Assembly (NCBI RefSeq): GCF_023534745.1
Contig: NZ_JAMHJQ010000016.1
Location: 1 to 64,000 of the forward strand
Direction of reading: 5' to 3'
Source of the DNA: Streptomyces sp. 35G-GA-8
Lineage (GTDB): Bacteria; Actinomycetota; Actinomycetes; Streptomycetales; Streptomycetaceae
DNA: 64,000 bases
Positions 1-8,842 of this stretch are shown here, one piece after another. Each line of letters starts with the position of its first letter. Within the stretch, counting starts at the first letter, position 1. The translations under genes were made by a program, and so were the position numbers. A model generated the notes under the pieces. That model did no database searches, was not told where the DNA came from, and was given only the letters and a program-made list of their open reading frames with translations.

Positions 1-588
1 GCCCTCCAGGAGCTGAACGATCTGGGCACCTCGACACTCATCTACGCGGACGACACCCTGCGCGTCCCCGGCACCCCGCCCTCCGCGCAAGGGCAACTGA
101 ATCTGCCGGAGACGGAACTCCCGGACACCGATTCACCCAAGTCGGATCCGCCGAAGTCCGACCCGTCCAAGTCCGACCCGCCGAAGAAGAAGGCACCCGA
201 CAAGGCGCCCAAGAAGGCACCGAAGACGGCACCCACGTCGGGGGCGAAAGCGGTCGTCGCCTTCGCACGGAACCAGCTCGGCAAGCCCTACATCTGGGGC
301 GGCACCGGCCCGCGCGGTTACGACTGCTCAGGTCTGGTGATGCGGGCCTGGGAGAAAGCCGGGGTGAAACTCCCCCGCACCACGTGGGGCCAGGTGAAAG
401 CCGGCAAAGCCACCACCCGCGACGGACTGGTACCCGGCGACCTGATCATCAGCAACAACGGCGGACACGTCCAGCTCTACATCGGCGACGGCAAGGTCAT
501 CCACGCCCCCGGCACCGGCCGCACCGTCACCACCGCACAACTCCCCGCCCCGTCCACCGTCGTCAGCTACCGCCACATCACACCGTGA
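1..588 (+). CDS. NlpC/P60 (C40) cell-wall hydrolase, 3' part
   Basis: The gene enters from the left edge; 195 C-terminal residues are visible. The first ~23 residues end in TLIYADDTLRVPG, which looks like the end of a LysM peptidoglycan-binding repeat. A Pro/Asp/Lys linker with SDPPK-type repeats follows (about residues 40-75). The rest is an NlpC/P60 domain with the catalytic Cys in YDCSG (codon at 325-327), the catalytic His in GGHVQLYIG and a third polar site near VIHAPG. Members of this family are exported endopeptidases that cut peptide stems of peptidoglycan. The signal peptide would lie outside the window. The family call is firm; the LysM call is less so because only its end is seen. 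Confidence 0.9.
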   Translation, partial: ALQELNDLGTSTLIYADDTLRVPGTPPSAQGQLNLPETELPDTDSPKSDPPKSDPSKSDPPKKKAPDKAPKKAPKTAPTSGAKAVVAFARNQLGKPYIWGGTGPRGYDCSGLVMRAWEKAGVKLPRTTWGQVKAGKATTRDGLVPGDLIISNNGGHVQLYIGDGKVIHAPGTGRTVTTAQLPAPSTVVSYRHITP

Positions 589-641
589 CCGGAACCGAAG
601 CCACCACGCGGAATCGCGTGGCGCCAGGGCGGCCCTCATCC

Positions 642-1310
642 CTACTCGACCGTGTGCGTGGGGTACACCTCGACGTCGGTGTAGGCGCCCATGATCTCCC
701 CCGCGCCCGCAGGCCAGTCCAGGCTCACGGTGTGGGTCTCGTTCGGGGGCGTCACCTCGATGTTGGTCGGGTCCGGGAGGCTGTCGCCGCTGTCGATCTG
801 GTAGGCGAGGTTGAACACAGCGGCATCGCCGGGCTTCAGGTTGGTGATACGCGGCTGGGCCTGGCCGCGCTCGATGGGGTTCGAGGTGTTGTCGGCGTCC
901 TTGATGTTGACACCCGCGAAGCCCGTCGCCGAGCAGGTGGTCGAACCCCGGTTGATCATGGTGATGTTGATCCTGCCGGTGCCCGCGTCGGGCGCGGCGT
1001 CCGTGGCATCGATGGCCAGGTCCGCCGTCTTGCAGAACGCGACCTGGCCGCCCGTCTCCGTCCCGCCGCTCGCGGCACCGGCGCCGGCCTCGGTGTCCAC
1101 ACCGGAGCCCGCCTTCGCGTTGCTCGCCTCCGAACCGCCGGAGCCCGAGCCGCCCTCCGCCTTCGAGCCACCGTCCGAGGACGAAGAGGACGAGGACGAG
1201 GAGACGCTGGAGGAGGCGTCCTTCCCGGAGCCGTCGGGGCCACAGGCGGTGAGCGAGAAGGTGGCGGCGACCCCGAGGGCGGCGAGAGCGGAGAGGCGGG
1301 TGTACTTCAC
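642..1310 (-). CDS. DUF4232 lipoprotein
   Basis: A 222-residue predicted lipoprotein. It starts at a GTG with GGAGGA seven bases upstream. The N-terminus is a signal peptide with a lipobox LTAC (Cys about residue 23), followed by a long Ser-rich and Gly/Glu-rich linker (about 28-85) that would hold the domain away from the membrane. The C-terminal ~130 residues match the DUF4232 pattern, with a Cys near the domain start (CKTADL) and another in TTCSATG. DUF4232 proteins are common Streptomyces exported proteins of unknown role. A second protein of the same architecture lies at 3485-4171, so the two flank the XRE/DUF397 locus. Confidence 0.88.
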   Translation of the reverse strand: MKYTRLSALAALGVAATFSLTACGPDGSGKDASSSVSSSSSSSSSDGGSKAEGGSGSGGSEASNAKAGSGVDTEAGAGAASGGTETGGQVAFCKTADLAIDATDAAPDAGTGRINITMINRGSTTCSATGFAGVNIKDADNTSNPIERGQAQPRITNLKPGDAAVFNLAYQIDSGDSLPDPTNIEVTPPNETHTVSLDWPAGAGEIMGAYTDVEVYPTHTVE

Positions 1311-1540
1311 GGTGTTCCTCCAGAACCTGTGTGGTGCGTGCGGTCGGAAGTATTTGTAGCTCGCACCGAGTTACAGGCGGTCTCCCGCGCCGTCTTCGTT
1401 CTGTCACAGGCGCCTTGGCCTCAGGGTCCGCCGAGCCGCCACCGCGCGATCACGCGAATCCCGCGCTGACCTGGCCAGTTCCCGGCTTGGAGGGCCTTCG
1501 ATCCCCCCCTCTGTCGTGATCGAAGGCACCGGAGGAACCG

Positions 1541-2053
1541 CTACTGCCGGTGAGGAGGCGCACCTCCCGAGATGCTGCCGCCGTGGCCGTCGAGCGCGGA
1601 GAGCCGGAAGCCGACCCTCTCCAGGACGTCTCGGCCCGGAGGTTCGGAGAGGAGCGCGATCGCCGCGTTCAGCAGGAGGAGGGGGTGGACGAAGCGGTCA
1701 CGGCCGGTGGGCGGGAAGTACCAGGAAAGCGGCCACGTACGACCCGACAGCGCGGGCACCGGTACGTAACTCACCGTATTCCGCGCCGAGTTGAACCGCT
1801 GAACGCCGGGCGGCCACGACCGGTGCGCCGTGCTTCCGGGCGGAAGCAGGAAATACATTCCCCGCCGCCCATTCGCCTCACTGACCACGGGCCCGGGCTC
1901 ACCGCCGCAGAGCGCCTCCAGCATGTCGGCGAGACGACGGCCGTCATCCGCGTCGACTCTCACGGCATCGAATCGGGCTCCGGCTTTCCGGAGTTGGAAT
2001 CCGGAGGACGGAATCCAATCGATGTCACCTAATTGGCGAGTTGTCGCATCCAT
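1541..2053 (-). CDS. conserved hypothetical protein
   Basis: A 170-residue protein starting at ATG 2053 (MDATTRQLGD). The frame is open further upstream, but codon use there loses the GC-rich third position, so the inner start is preferred. No clear Shine-Dalgarno sequence precedes it. Visible features are a FDAVRVDADDGRRLAD segment, RRGMYFLLPPGS, a VPVPALSGRTW stretch and a hydrophobic C-terminal helix. The FDAVRV...YFLLPPG order recalls small Streptomyces proteins similar to the N-terminal part of bifunctional primase/polymerase domains, but the catalytic acidic residues are not obvious, so I leave it unassigned. It is divergent from the XRE regulator at 2201, with 147 bp between them. Confidence 0.65.
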   Translation of the reverse strand: MDATTRQLGDIDWIPSSGFQLRKAGARFDAVRVDADDGRRLADMLEALCGGEPGPVVSEANGRRGMYFLLPPGSTAHRSWPPGVQRFNSARNTVSYVPVPALSGRTWPLSWYFPPTGRDRFVHPLLLLNAAIALLSEPPGRDVLERVGFRLSALDGHGGSISGGAPPHRQ

Positions 2054-2200
2054 GGGGACATTTTGCGGCCAACTGGCTAGCGTTTTCCATGTCTGCGCGG
2101 GGTCCGTCGGACAGGGGTTGACCTGCCCGAACACCCTTTGCGGAAGGTCAAATTCCGTAAGTCTCGGTTGTGACCGGTTGAGTCCGGTTGAGTCGAAAAG

Positions 2201-3046
2201 GTGATCGCGATGGCGCGAGCGGAAAACAAGGAAACGGCGGGTCCTGCAACGCGATTGGTGGCCGATGTCGCCCGCAGGATGCGCCTCAAGAAAAAGCTGA
2301 CGCAAGAACAGCTGGGAAAGGAGATCGGCTTCTCGGGCGCGGCGGTGAGCGCGATGGAGACGTGCGCGCAGCCGGCGAGTGACGAGATGCTGGTGGCGCT
2401 GGAGCGGGTGCTCGGGGAGGGGATGGGGATCTTTGAGCAGGCGCGGGAGTATGTACGGCTGGACAAGTATCCGGAGCAGTTCAAGGACTATGTGCTGCTG
2501 GAGCAGAAGGCGGTGGGGCTACAGCTGTACGCGGTGCACGCCATCCACGGCCTCTTTCAGACGGAGGAGTACGCCCGGGCGCTGATCGGCGGCGGATACC
2601 CACCGCTGCCGGAGCAGCGAGTGGAGGAACTGGTCGAGGTCAGAATGGCGCGGAAGGCGCTCTTCGACCGGGTACCCACCGCGTTGCTCGAACTGATCCT
2701 GGATGAATCGGTGTTCACTCGGCCGATCGGGAGCCAGGAGATCATGCGCCGACAGCTGCTGCATCTCAGCGAGTGTGCGAAACGGCGCAATGTCATGCTT
2801 CAAGTGCTGCCCTTGGACTGCGGGCTAAGCGGTGAACACGCAGGAGCGCACGGCGAGATGAACCTGGTGGAGACTCCGGACCATGACCATCTGGTCTATC
2901 TGGAGCCGCAGGACGAGAGCCTTCTGATCAGCGACCCCACAAAGGTGAGCGCGTACGCCCAGCGTTATGCGAAAATCCGGGCACAGGCCCTGGGTCCTCG
3001 CGAATCGCTGGGCCTCATCGAGCGGTTGGCAGGAGTCCAGCAATGA
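2201..3046 (+). CDS. XRE-family regulator with DUF5753 (Scr1-type) domain
   Basis: A 281-residue protein with an N-terminal Cro/CI-type helix-turn-helix (about residues 22-75; RLKKKLTQEQLGKEIGFSGAAVSAME) and a C-terminal DUF5753 region (about 95-275) beginning near QAREYVRLDKYPEQFKDY. This is the standard Streptomyces architecture paired with a small DUF397 protein. Here the DUF397 gene overlaps by four bases (ATGA), so translation is coupled. Such pairs are widespread and are proposed to act as regulator/partner or toxin-antitoxin-like modules; BldB and AbaA-like loci are relatives. GTG at 2201 is used; an ATG at 2210 in the same frame is an alternative. Confidence 0.93.
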   Translation: MIAMARAENKETAGPATRLVADVARRMRLKKKLTQEQLGKEIGFSGAAVSAMETCAQPASDEMLVALERVLGEGMGIFEQAREYVRLDKYPEQFKDYVLLEQKAVGLQLYAVHAIHGLFQTEEYARALIGGGYPPLPEQRVEELVEVRMARKALFDRVPTALLELILDESVFTRPIGSQEIMRRQLLHLSECAKRRNVMLQVLPLDCGLSGEHAGAHGEMNLVETPDHDHLVYLEPQDESLLISDPTKVSAYAQRYAKIRAQALGPRESLGLIERLAGVQQ

Positions 3047-3279
3047 GCAGCACCTTGCGGTGGTTCAAGTCCAGCTACAGCAGCCCCAGCGGCGGCGAGT
3101 GCATCGAAGTCGCCTTCGACTGGCGCAAGTCCAGCTACAGCAGTCCCAGTGGCGGCGACTGCGTAGAGGTCGCCACCTGCCCCCACGCCGTCCACGTTCG
3201 TGACTCGAAGAACGTCGAAGGCCCCACCTTCGCCGTCGCCCCCGACGCCTGGGCACGGTTCCTCACCTGGTCGGCCTGA
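3043..3279 (+). CDS. DUF397 protein with duplicated N-terminal motif
   Basis: A 78-residue DUF397 protein overlapping the upstream XRE regulator by ATGA. Normal DUF397 proteins open with one W-x-K-S-S-Y-S-S-x-x-G-G-x-C-V/I-E-V-A block. Here the block occurs twice in a row (about residues 7-26 and 27-46, WFKSSYSS and WRKSSYSS), before the usual VRDSKN...F..AWARFL ending. The two copies are almost identical at DNA level (about 3060-3113 and 3120-3173), so this is a recent in-frame duplication. The protein is presumed to be the partner of the XRE protein. Its biochemical role is not known. Confidence 0.9.
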   Translation: MSSTLRWFKSSYSSPSGGECIEVAFDWRKSSYSSPSGGDCVEVATCPHAVHVRDSKNVEGPTFAVAPDAWARFLTWSA

Positions 3280-3484
3280 TCCGGAGCGGGGCCGGTCGCA
3301 GTCCGGCCCCGCACGGTTCGACGCGGTCCGCTGAGCTGGGGTTTGTGCAGTCCAGCGCTGTTACGTGGACCGAAGTCGCTGAGACAGAACCCGGACATGT
3401 ACAGGATCATTTCAGGATCGACGCGGCCCTAGTGTCGTCGGTGTCAGCAGGAAGCACCGCAACCGACAGCCGCTGGAGATCAAG

Positions 3485-4171
3485 ATGCGCTCGCGTCTCG
3501 CCGCCCGTTCCGCCCGCCTCGTCCTGGCCGCCGTGGCCGTGACGGCCCTCGCCGCCACCACCACCGCCTGCAACCCCGACGACGGCTCGGACGCGAGCGG
3601 CACCGGGGCCCCCTCCGCCGTCGCCTCCGCCGGCAGCGGCGGGAGCGACAGCTCCTCCGGCGACAACTCCTCCACCGACGGATCCGGTTCCAGCGGCTCC
3701 GACTCCAACTCCAGCGGCTCCACCGACAAGGGCGAATCCGCCGACAGCGGGAAGAGCGGCTACGGACAGTCCTGCGGAGCCAACGACCTGGACTTCACGG
3801 TCACCTCGGAGTCCCAGGCCGGCGGCTACTACCGCGTTACCGCCAAGGCCAAGTCCGGCATCACCTGCTACCTGGACGTCAACACCCCCACGGTGTCCTT
3901 CGGCTCCAACGCCGAGGGCGTCGCCTCCCCTGTCGGACAGGGTGGCGAAGACCCCATCAAGCTCACCGGCTCTGCCGTCGCGTACACGGGTATCAACCCC
4001 AAGACCACTGACAACAATGGCGGCGTGGAATTCGAGAACGTCATCATCGGCGTCGCCGAAGAAGACCCCAACCCCGCCGAGCTCAAGCTCCCCGACACTG
4101 CGGTCGTGGACAAGCCCATCGTCACCAACTGGTCCACCAACCCCTCCGAGACCATCCCGGTCATCGTCTGA
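3485..4171 (+). CDS. DUF4232-like lipoprotein
   Basis: A 228-residue predicted lipoprotein with GGAGATCAAG just before the ATG. It has an Arg-containing signal peptide, a lipobox TTAC (Cys about residue 29) and a Ser/Gly/Asp-rich linker to about residue 95. The C-terminal domain starts with CGANDLDFTV and has a second Cys in ITCYLDV, as in the DUF4232 protein at 642-1310. Overall architecture is the same but direct residue identity is low, so they are relatives rather than a recent duplicate. Expected location is the outer face of the membrane; function is unknown. No operon partner is visible downstream, where the non-coding repeat block begins. Confidence 0.82.
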   Translation: MRSRLAARSARLVLAAVAVTALAATTTACNPDDGSDASGTGAPSAVASAGSGGSDSSSGDNSSTDGSGSSGSDSNSSGSTDKGESADSGKSGYGQSCGANDLDFTVTSESQAGGYYRVTAKAKSGITCYLDVNTPTVSFGSNAEGVASPVGQGGEDPIKLTGSAVAYTGINPKTTDNNGGVEFENVIIGVAEEDPNPAELKLPDTAVVDKPIVTNWSTNPSETIPVIV

Positions 4172-4189
4172 CAAAGCGCAACTGTGCGC

Positions 4190-4725
4190 ACGGGGGTAGG
4201 CGCGGGTTCGTGCCGAGAGGTAACCGGGGTTACCCGGAGGGTCCAGAGACGGGTGGGGGCCGCCCCTAGGTTTCAGTTTCGCGGTTGCGGGTCGGGCGTC
4301 AAGGGCGCTCCTTCGTCGCGTCGGCTGCGCCGATTCCGCTGCGCTCCACCCTGGACGCCCAACCCTCCACCGCAAGTGCAGCTTTGAGGGGGGCGGCCCG
4401 GGGGGAGGGGTCCCCGGGGAAGCACCCATGTTCCGGCGGCCGGTTCCCGACCGCAGGTCGGTGGGTGGTCTGCGCGGCAGTGGAGTGGGGTGGCCCGGCA
4501 CCGGCAAAGCGACTGACGGTCGGGGAGTGGCCGGGACTCATGCCCCGCTGTGAGGGTCCGTTGTCGGATGACACCTGTCAGCCGAGGCGGACGGACCTGC
4601 CACCTGCACCCAATGTCCCAGTTTGGAAGGGGCTTCGGAGAGGGCTCCGGCGGCTCATGCGTCGGGAGTTCGGTTAACCGGACCCTCTGGCACATCACCC
4701 CCTCCGACCGGCCCACAGGGGCAGG
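4190..4725 (-). repeat. 530-bp non-coding repeat, copy A (inverted)
   Basis: Copy A of a long repeat. Read on the minus strand it contains, in order: a TTAACCGAACTC block; ACTGGGACATTGGG; CGGCTGACAGGTGTCA; CACAGCGGGGCATGAGTC; CCGGTGCCGGGCC followed by CCCCACTCCACTGC; GGGGACCCCTCCCCCCGGGC; CAGCACTTGCGGTGGAGG-like sequence; GACGCGACGAAGGAGCGCCC; and CCTAGGGGCGGCCCCCACCC. The same order occurs on the plus strand in copies B and C. Frames across it do not keep a common reading phase between copies and give Arg/Pro/Gly-rich low-complexity peptides, so I treat it as non-coding. Boundaries are approximate. Confidence 0.85.
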
Positions 4726-4739
4726 GGTGGCTCACGGGG

Positions 4740-5280
4740 CGGCCAATGGGCCGGTGGGAAGTGGCGATGTGTCGTGGGAACGACTTAACCGAACTCAGGA
4801 CGCATCACCGGCCGGGGAGCCCCCGAACAGCCCGCCAAACCGGGACATAGGGGATGGGTCGAGGATCCGCCCACCTCGGCTGACAGGTGTCACCCGACAA
4901 CAAGCCCGCACAGCGGGGCATGAGTCTCAACCGCCCACTCGCATCAGCTCGCTGAGCCGGTGCCGGGCCACCCCACTCCACTGCCGCGCAGCCCCGCAGG
5001 GCCCACCCACCCGAGGCCGGGATTCGGGCCGGTCCAATAGACAGGCCCCCCGGGGACCCCTCCCCCCGGGCCGCCCCCCTCAAAGCAGCACTTGCGGTGG
5101 AGGGGCGGGGGTCAAGGGTGGAGCGCAGCGGAATCGGCGCAGCCGACGCGACGAAGGAGCGCCCTTGACACCCGACCCGGAACCGCGAAACTGAAACCTA
5201 GGGGCGGCCCCCACCCGTCTCCGAACCTTCCGGGTGACCCCGACTACCCCTCGGTCCTGACCCCAGACCTCACCCCCAAG
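4740..5280 (+). repeat. 530-bp non-coding repeat, copy B
   Basis: Copy B, directly adjacent to copy A and in opposite orientation, so A and B form an inverted repeat of about 530 bp per arm with almost no spacer near 4730. It starts around GGCCAATGGGCCGGTGG, passes through CGTGGGAACGACTTAACCG, the GGGGACCCCTCCCCCCGGGC block (about 5053) and the GACGAAGGAGCGCCC block (about 5151), and ends after CCTAGGGGCGGCCCCCACCC (about 5198) and a CCCCTCGGTCCTGACC tail. Small indels separate it from A and C. Boundaries are approximate. Confidence 0.85.
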
Positions 5281-5284
5281 CATG

Positions 5285-5850
5285 TGGGCGATGGGGCGGG
5301 TGTGACTCATGCGGCGACCAATGGGCCAGTCAGAGCCGGTGATGCGTCGTGGGAACGACTTAACCGAACCCAGGACACATGACCGGCCGGGGAGCCCCCG
5401 AACAGCTCGCCAAACTGGGACATAGGGGATGGGTCGAGGATCCGCCCACCTCCGTCGACAGGTGCAGGCGACAACGGACCCGCACAGCGGGGCATGAGTC
5501 CCAGCCGCTTCCCGACCGTCAGTCGCTGAGCCGGTGCCGGGCCGCCCCACTCCACTGCTGCGCAGACCACCCACCGACCCGAGGCCGGGAACAGACCCCC
5601 GGCGCATGGGAGCTTCCCCGGGGACCCCTCCCCCCGGGCCGCCCCCCTCAAAGCAGCACTTGCGGTGGAGGGTTGGGGGTCAAGGGTGGGCGCAGCCCAT
5701 CGGCTTGCCGACGCGACGAAGGAGCGCCCTTGACGCCCGACCCGCAACCGCGACACTCAAAGATCAGGGGCGGCCCCCACCCGAGCCCAAACCCCCCGGC
5801 CCACCCCGACTACCCCTCGGTCCTGACCCGCACCCACCCCCGAAACCTGG
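5285..5850 (+). repeat. 530-bp non-coding repeat, copy C
   Basis: Copy C is in the same orientation as B and follows it directly. It shares GGGAACGACTTAACCGAAC (about 5350), GGGACATAGGGGATGGGTCG (about 5418), CCGGTGCCGGGCCGCCCCAC (about 5530), the GGGGACCCCTCCCCCCGGGC block (about 5620) and GACGCGACGAAGGAGCGCCC (about 5710), and closes with GGGGCGGCCCCCACCCGAG and the CCCCTCGGTCCTGACC tail. The gene at 5925 begins about 75 bp after it. Boundaries are approximate. Confidence 0.85.
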
Positions 5851-5924
5851 GATCGGTAGGTCCCTCCGTGCCCCTAGCGTCCACCTCACCAGGCAACACA
5901 CCACGCCGCAGAAGGATGGACGTC

Positions 5925-6350
5925 ATGGGTATCTTCGGGAAGCGCAAGAGCCGCGAAGAGCGCGCCGCCGAGATCGCGAACAAGGTGGCCAGCGGCAAGG
6001 GTTTCTATGGACGGACCACACGCGCGTTCATCGGCCGCGAGGACTTCGCCCAGCTCCAGGGGGCGATCGGCGCGTACAACTCCGGCGTCAACGTTCAGCA
6101 GTTGATCGCCATGGGCGCGCCCACCACCGTCGCCGTCGTCGTATCGATCAGCGACACCGGCAAGCTCGTCAACTTCGATCCCGTCGTGGACCTGGTCGTC
6201 CAGCCGACCGGAGCCACCAGCCCCGGCCCCGACCACGTCACGCTCCAGACCATCGTCTCCAAGCTGGCCATCCCGCGCGCCGGCGACCAGGTCCTCCTGG
6301 TCGCCGACCCCGCGCAGCCCGGTGGCTACCTCTTCGCCGGGATGGTGTGA
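5925..6350 (+). CDS. small conserved hypothetical protein
   Basis: A 141-residue soluble protein (MGIFGKRKSREERAAEI...). The start is set at ATG 5925 because GAAGGA (5911-5916) lies eight bases before it; an in-frame ATG at 5916 would overlap that site. It has a basic N-terminal helix and an alternating hydrophobic core (TTVAVVVSISDTGKLVNFDPVVDLVV). The ending AGDQVLLVADPAQPGGYLFAG looks like a beta-rich fold. No Cys, membrane segment or known motif is seen. I do not recognise the family. It converges on purA across a strong hairpin. Confidence 0.75.
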   Translation: MGIFGKRKSREERAAEIANKVASGKGFYGRTTRAFIGREDFAQLQGAIGAYNSGVNVQQLIAMGAPTTVAVVVSISDTGKLVNFDPVVDLVVQPTGATSPGPDHVTLQTIVSKLAIPRAGDQVLLVADPAQPGGYLFAGMV

Positions 6351-6352
6351 CC

Positions 6353-6381
6353 GGGTCCCCGGGGCTTCCCCCCGGGGACCC
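6353..6381. terminator. bidirectional hairpin terminator
   Basis: A perfect 12-bp stem, GGGTCCCCGGGG (6353-6364) and CCCCGGGGACCC (6370-6381), with a 5-base loop. It lies three bases after the stop of the 5925 gene and 42 bp from the purA stop, between convergent genes. Confidence 0.75.
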
Positions 6382-6422
6382 CGTTCCTACCGGCCCCGCA
6401 GGCCCTTCAGGCCCTACCGGCC

Positions 6423-7706
6423 CTACAGGAACGAATTGATCTGGATCGTCTCCGTACGCCCCGGCCCCACGCCGATCGCCGAGATCGGCGCCCCCGACAT
6501 CGCCTCCAGCGCCTTCACATAGTCCTGCGCGTTCTTCGGCAGGTCGGCGAAGGTCTTCGCCTTCGTGATGTCCTCGGACCAGCCCGGCAGGTACTCGTAC
6601 ACCGGCTTCGCGTGGTGGAAGTCCGTCTGGCTGTACGGGAGTTCCTCGACGCGCTTGCCGTCGATCTCGTACGCCACGCACACCGGGATCCGCTCCCAGC
6701 CCGTCAGCACGTCCAGCTTGGTGAGGAAGAAGTCCGTCAGCCCGTTGACCCGCGTCGCGTAGCGCGCGATGACCGCGTCGAACCAGCCGCACCGGCGGTC
6801 GCGGCCCGTCGTGACGCCCCGCTCGCCGCCGATGCGGCGCAGCGCCTCGCCGTCCTCGTCGAACAGCTCCGTCGGGAACGGTCCGGCGCCGACGCGCGTC
6901 GTGTACGCCTTGAGGATGCCGATGACCCGGCTGATCTTCGTCGGCCCCACCCCGGCGCCCGTGCAGGCGCCGCCCGCCGTCGGGTTGGAGGAGGTGACGA
7001 AGGGGTACGTGCCGTGGTCCACGTCGAGCAGCGTGCCCTGGCCGCCCTCGAAGAGGACGACCTTGCCCTCGTCGATGGCGTTGTTGAGGATCAGCGTCGT
7101 GTCCGCGACGTACGGCTTGAGCTGGTCGGCGAATGTCAGCAGCTCTTCGACGACCTTGCCGGACTCTATGGCACGACGGTTGAAGACCTTGGCGAGCAGC
7201 TGGTTCTTGGACTCCAGCGCCGCTTCGACCTTCTGCTCCAGGATCGACTCGTCGTAGAGGTCCTGGACGCGGATGCCGGTGCGGTTGATCTTGTCCGCGT
7301 AGGTCGGGCCGATGCCACGGCCGGTCGTACCGATCTTCCGCTTGCCGAGGAACCGTTCCGTCACCTTGTCGACGGTTACGTTGTACGGCGTGATCAGGTG
7401 CGCGTTACCACTGATCAGCAATTTGGACGTGTCGACACCGCGCTCGTTGAGACCGCTCAGCTCGGAGAGCAGGACAGCCGGGTCGACGACCACTCCGTTG
7501 CCGATCACCGGGGTGCACCCCGGGGAGAGGATTCCGGAAGGGAGAAGATGCAGTGCGTACTTCTGGTCGCCCACGACGACCGTATGACCGGCGTTGTTGC
7601 CGCCCTGATAGCGCACGACATAGTCCACGGACCCACCGAGCAGGTCGGTGGCCTTTCCCTTGCCTTCGTCACCCCACTGAGCACCGAGCAGCACAAGTGC
7701 GGGCAC
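6423..7706 (-). CDS. purA: adenylosuccinate synthetase
   Basis: A 427-residue enzyme, the usual length for bacterial PurA. It joins IMP and aspartate using GTP, the first step from IMP to AMP, in the cytoplasm. The N-terminal P-loop signature [11 protein letters not shown] and the NNAGHT motif are intact, as are [32 protein letters not shown] and the C-terminal GVGPGR. It begins at GTG 7706, fixed by the conserved [15 protein letters not shown] start and a GGAAGGGG nine bases upstream. It is a single-gene unit with a terminator shared with the convergent 5925 gene. Orthologues are single-copy housekeeping genes. Confidence 0.98.
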   Translation of the reverse strand: MPALVLLGAQWGDEGKGKATDLLGGSVDYVVRYQGGNNAGHTVVVGDQKYALHLLPSGILSPGCTPVIGNGVVVDPAVLLSELSGLNERGVDTSKLLISGNAHLITPYNVTVDKVTERFLGKRKIGTTGRGIGPTYADKINRTGIRVQDLYDESILEQKVEAALESKNQLLAKVFNRRAIESGKVVEELLTFADQLKPYVADTTLILNNAIDEGKVVLFEGGQGTLLDVDHGTYPFVTSSNPTAGGACTGAGVGPTKISRVIGILKAYTTRVGAGPFPTELFDEDGEALRRIGGERGVTTGRDRRCGWFDAVIARYATRVNGLTDFFLTKLDVLTGWERIPVCVAYEIDGKRVEELPYSQTDFHHAKPVYEYLPGWSEDITKAKTFADLPKNAQDYVKALEAMSGAPISAIGVGPGRTETIQINSFL

Positions 7707-7861
7707 AGGCGTACACCCCTTCCGGGCGGGGCATGTCCAAGGCCAGGGGGCGCGCAAACGCCGTTCATTCGGCGCGTGTACGCCATATCTACGCGTATGA
7801 CACCGCACGACGTTGTACGACGCGGTCCTGACCGTCGAACCGGATGCCCCGGAATAGACGA

Positions 7862-7889
7862 AGCCCCTGGCGCAATAGCGCAAGGGGCT
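7862..7889. terminator. hairpin in the purA/7924 divergent spacer
   Basis: AGCCCCTGGCGC (7862-7873), a 4-base loop AATA, and GCGCAAGGGGCT (7878-7889): 11 of 12 bases pair. It sits 35 bp before the start of the plus-strand gene at 7924, so it may be a terminator for upstream read-through or a leader structure for that gene. Which one cannot be told from sequence. Confidence 0.45.
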
Positions 7890-7923
7890 CTTGCACAAAG
7901 ATGCTACCCGAGGAAGGACCGAG

Positions 7924-8805
7924 GTGTCGGCTGCAGAGCCCGCCGAGAACGGTGCGCGACAGCTTCTGGTGGTCATCGACCCCTTCGCCCGCAGGACCGA
8001 CGGTGAATCGGTCCGGATCGCGAAGGACGTGCTCAGTGCGGGTGCGGGGGTGAAACTCTGTCTCCCCGACGGCCCCGAGGAATTCGCGCGGGCGCTGGCC
8101 CGGCGGGGCAGCAGACGGCCGGTGGTGGTGGGCGACGACCGGGCGCTGCTGCGGACCGTCGCCCTGCTCCACCGGGAACGGGAGCTGGCCTCCGGGGCGC
8201 TGTCGCTGGTGCCGATCGGCGCTTCCGTCGAGCTGGCCCGCTCCCTGGGCGTGCCCACGGGCGCGGTGGCGGCGGCGAGGGCCGTGCTGGACGGCGCGGC
8301 GCGGCGGCTCGATCTGCTGGTGGACGACAGCGACGGGGTGGTGCTGGGGGATCTGCGGATCCCGGCGCTGCCCGCGACGGGCGCGGTCCTGGGCGGCGTC
8401 CCGGGCGCGGCGTCGATGACGTCGGTCTGGCACACCTGCCGCTCGCTGGTCCGTACGCTCGTACGGCCGGTCCCGCCGGTGTTCGCGGCGCATGCGCACC
8501 ACCGGCTGAGGGTGGAGGCGGACGGCATAGTGCTGAACGATCTGGACGAGCCGGTCGAGGGCGTACGGGTGTCCTCCCGCGGGGGCCGCGCCGAGGTCGT
8601 GATCCGTACGCGCGCCTCGGAGGAACCGGTACGCGCCAGCGCGCTGTCCGTCACGGTGTCGGGCGCCGACTTCCGCTACCGCGCGGACACGCGGGTCACG
8701 GGCCCGGTACGGACCCGGACGTGGACGCTCCGGCCGGAGGCATGGCAGCTGACACTTCCGGCGGGGGCGGTGGCGGGTCCGGGGGCAGGAGCAGGGTCCA
8801 GGTAG
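7924..8805 (+). CDS. diacylglycerol-kinase-like protein lacking GGDGT
   Basis: A 293-residue protein starting at GTG 7924 behind AGGAAGGA. The order of elements fits the DAGK/YegS/LCB5 fold: an N-terminal [11 protein letters not shown] strand-loop, a middle [14 protein letters not shown] segment where the family has its GGDGT nucleotide loop, and [18 protein letters not shown] where it has PxGTGNDxARxLGIP. A C-terminal beta-rich half has [17 protein letters not shown] and [12 protein letters not shown]. Both nucleotide-binding signatures are degraded (no GGDGT, no GTGND), so kinase activity is doubtful. It is divergent from purA. The family placement rests on motif order and is moderately secure. 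Confidence 0.72.
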   Translation: MSAAEPAENGARQLLVVIDPFARRTDGESVRIAKDVLSAGAGVKLCLPDGPEEFARALARRGSRRPVVVGDDRALLRTVALLHRERELASGALSLVPIGASVELARSLGVPTGAVAAARAVLDGAARRLDLLVDDSDGVVLGDLRIPALPATGAVLGGVPGAASMTSVWHTCRSLVRTLVRPVPPVFAAHAHHRLRVEADGIVLNDLDEPVEGVRVSSRGGRAEVVIRTRASEEPVRASALSVTVSGADFRYRADTRVTGPVRTRTWTLRPEAWQLTLPAGAVAGPGAGAGSR

Positions 8806-8842
8806 TCTCGGCCTCCGGTTCGAGGCCCGGGGGGGCACATCA

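Noticed and set aside
4550-5200. Open frames through the 530-bp repeats
   Set aside because: The frame is not kept between copies and the peptides are Pro/Arg/Gly low complexity. Treated as non-coding.
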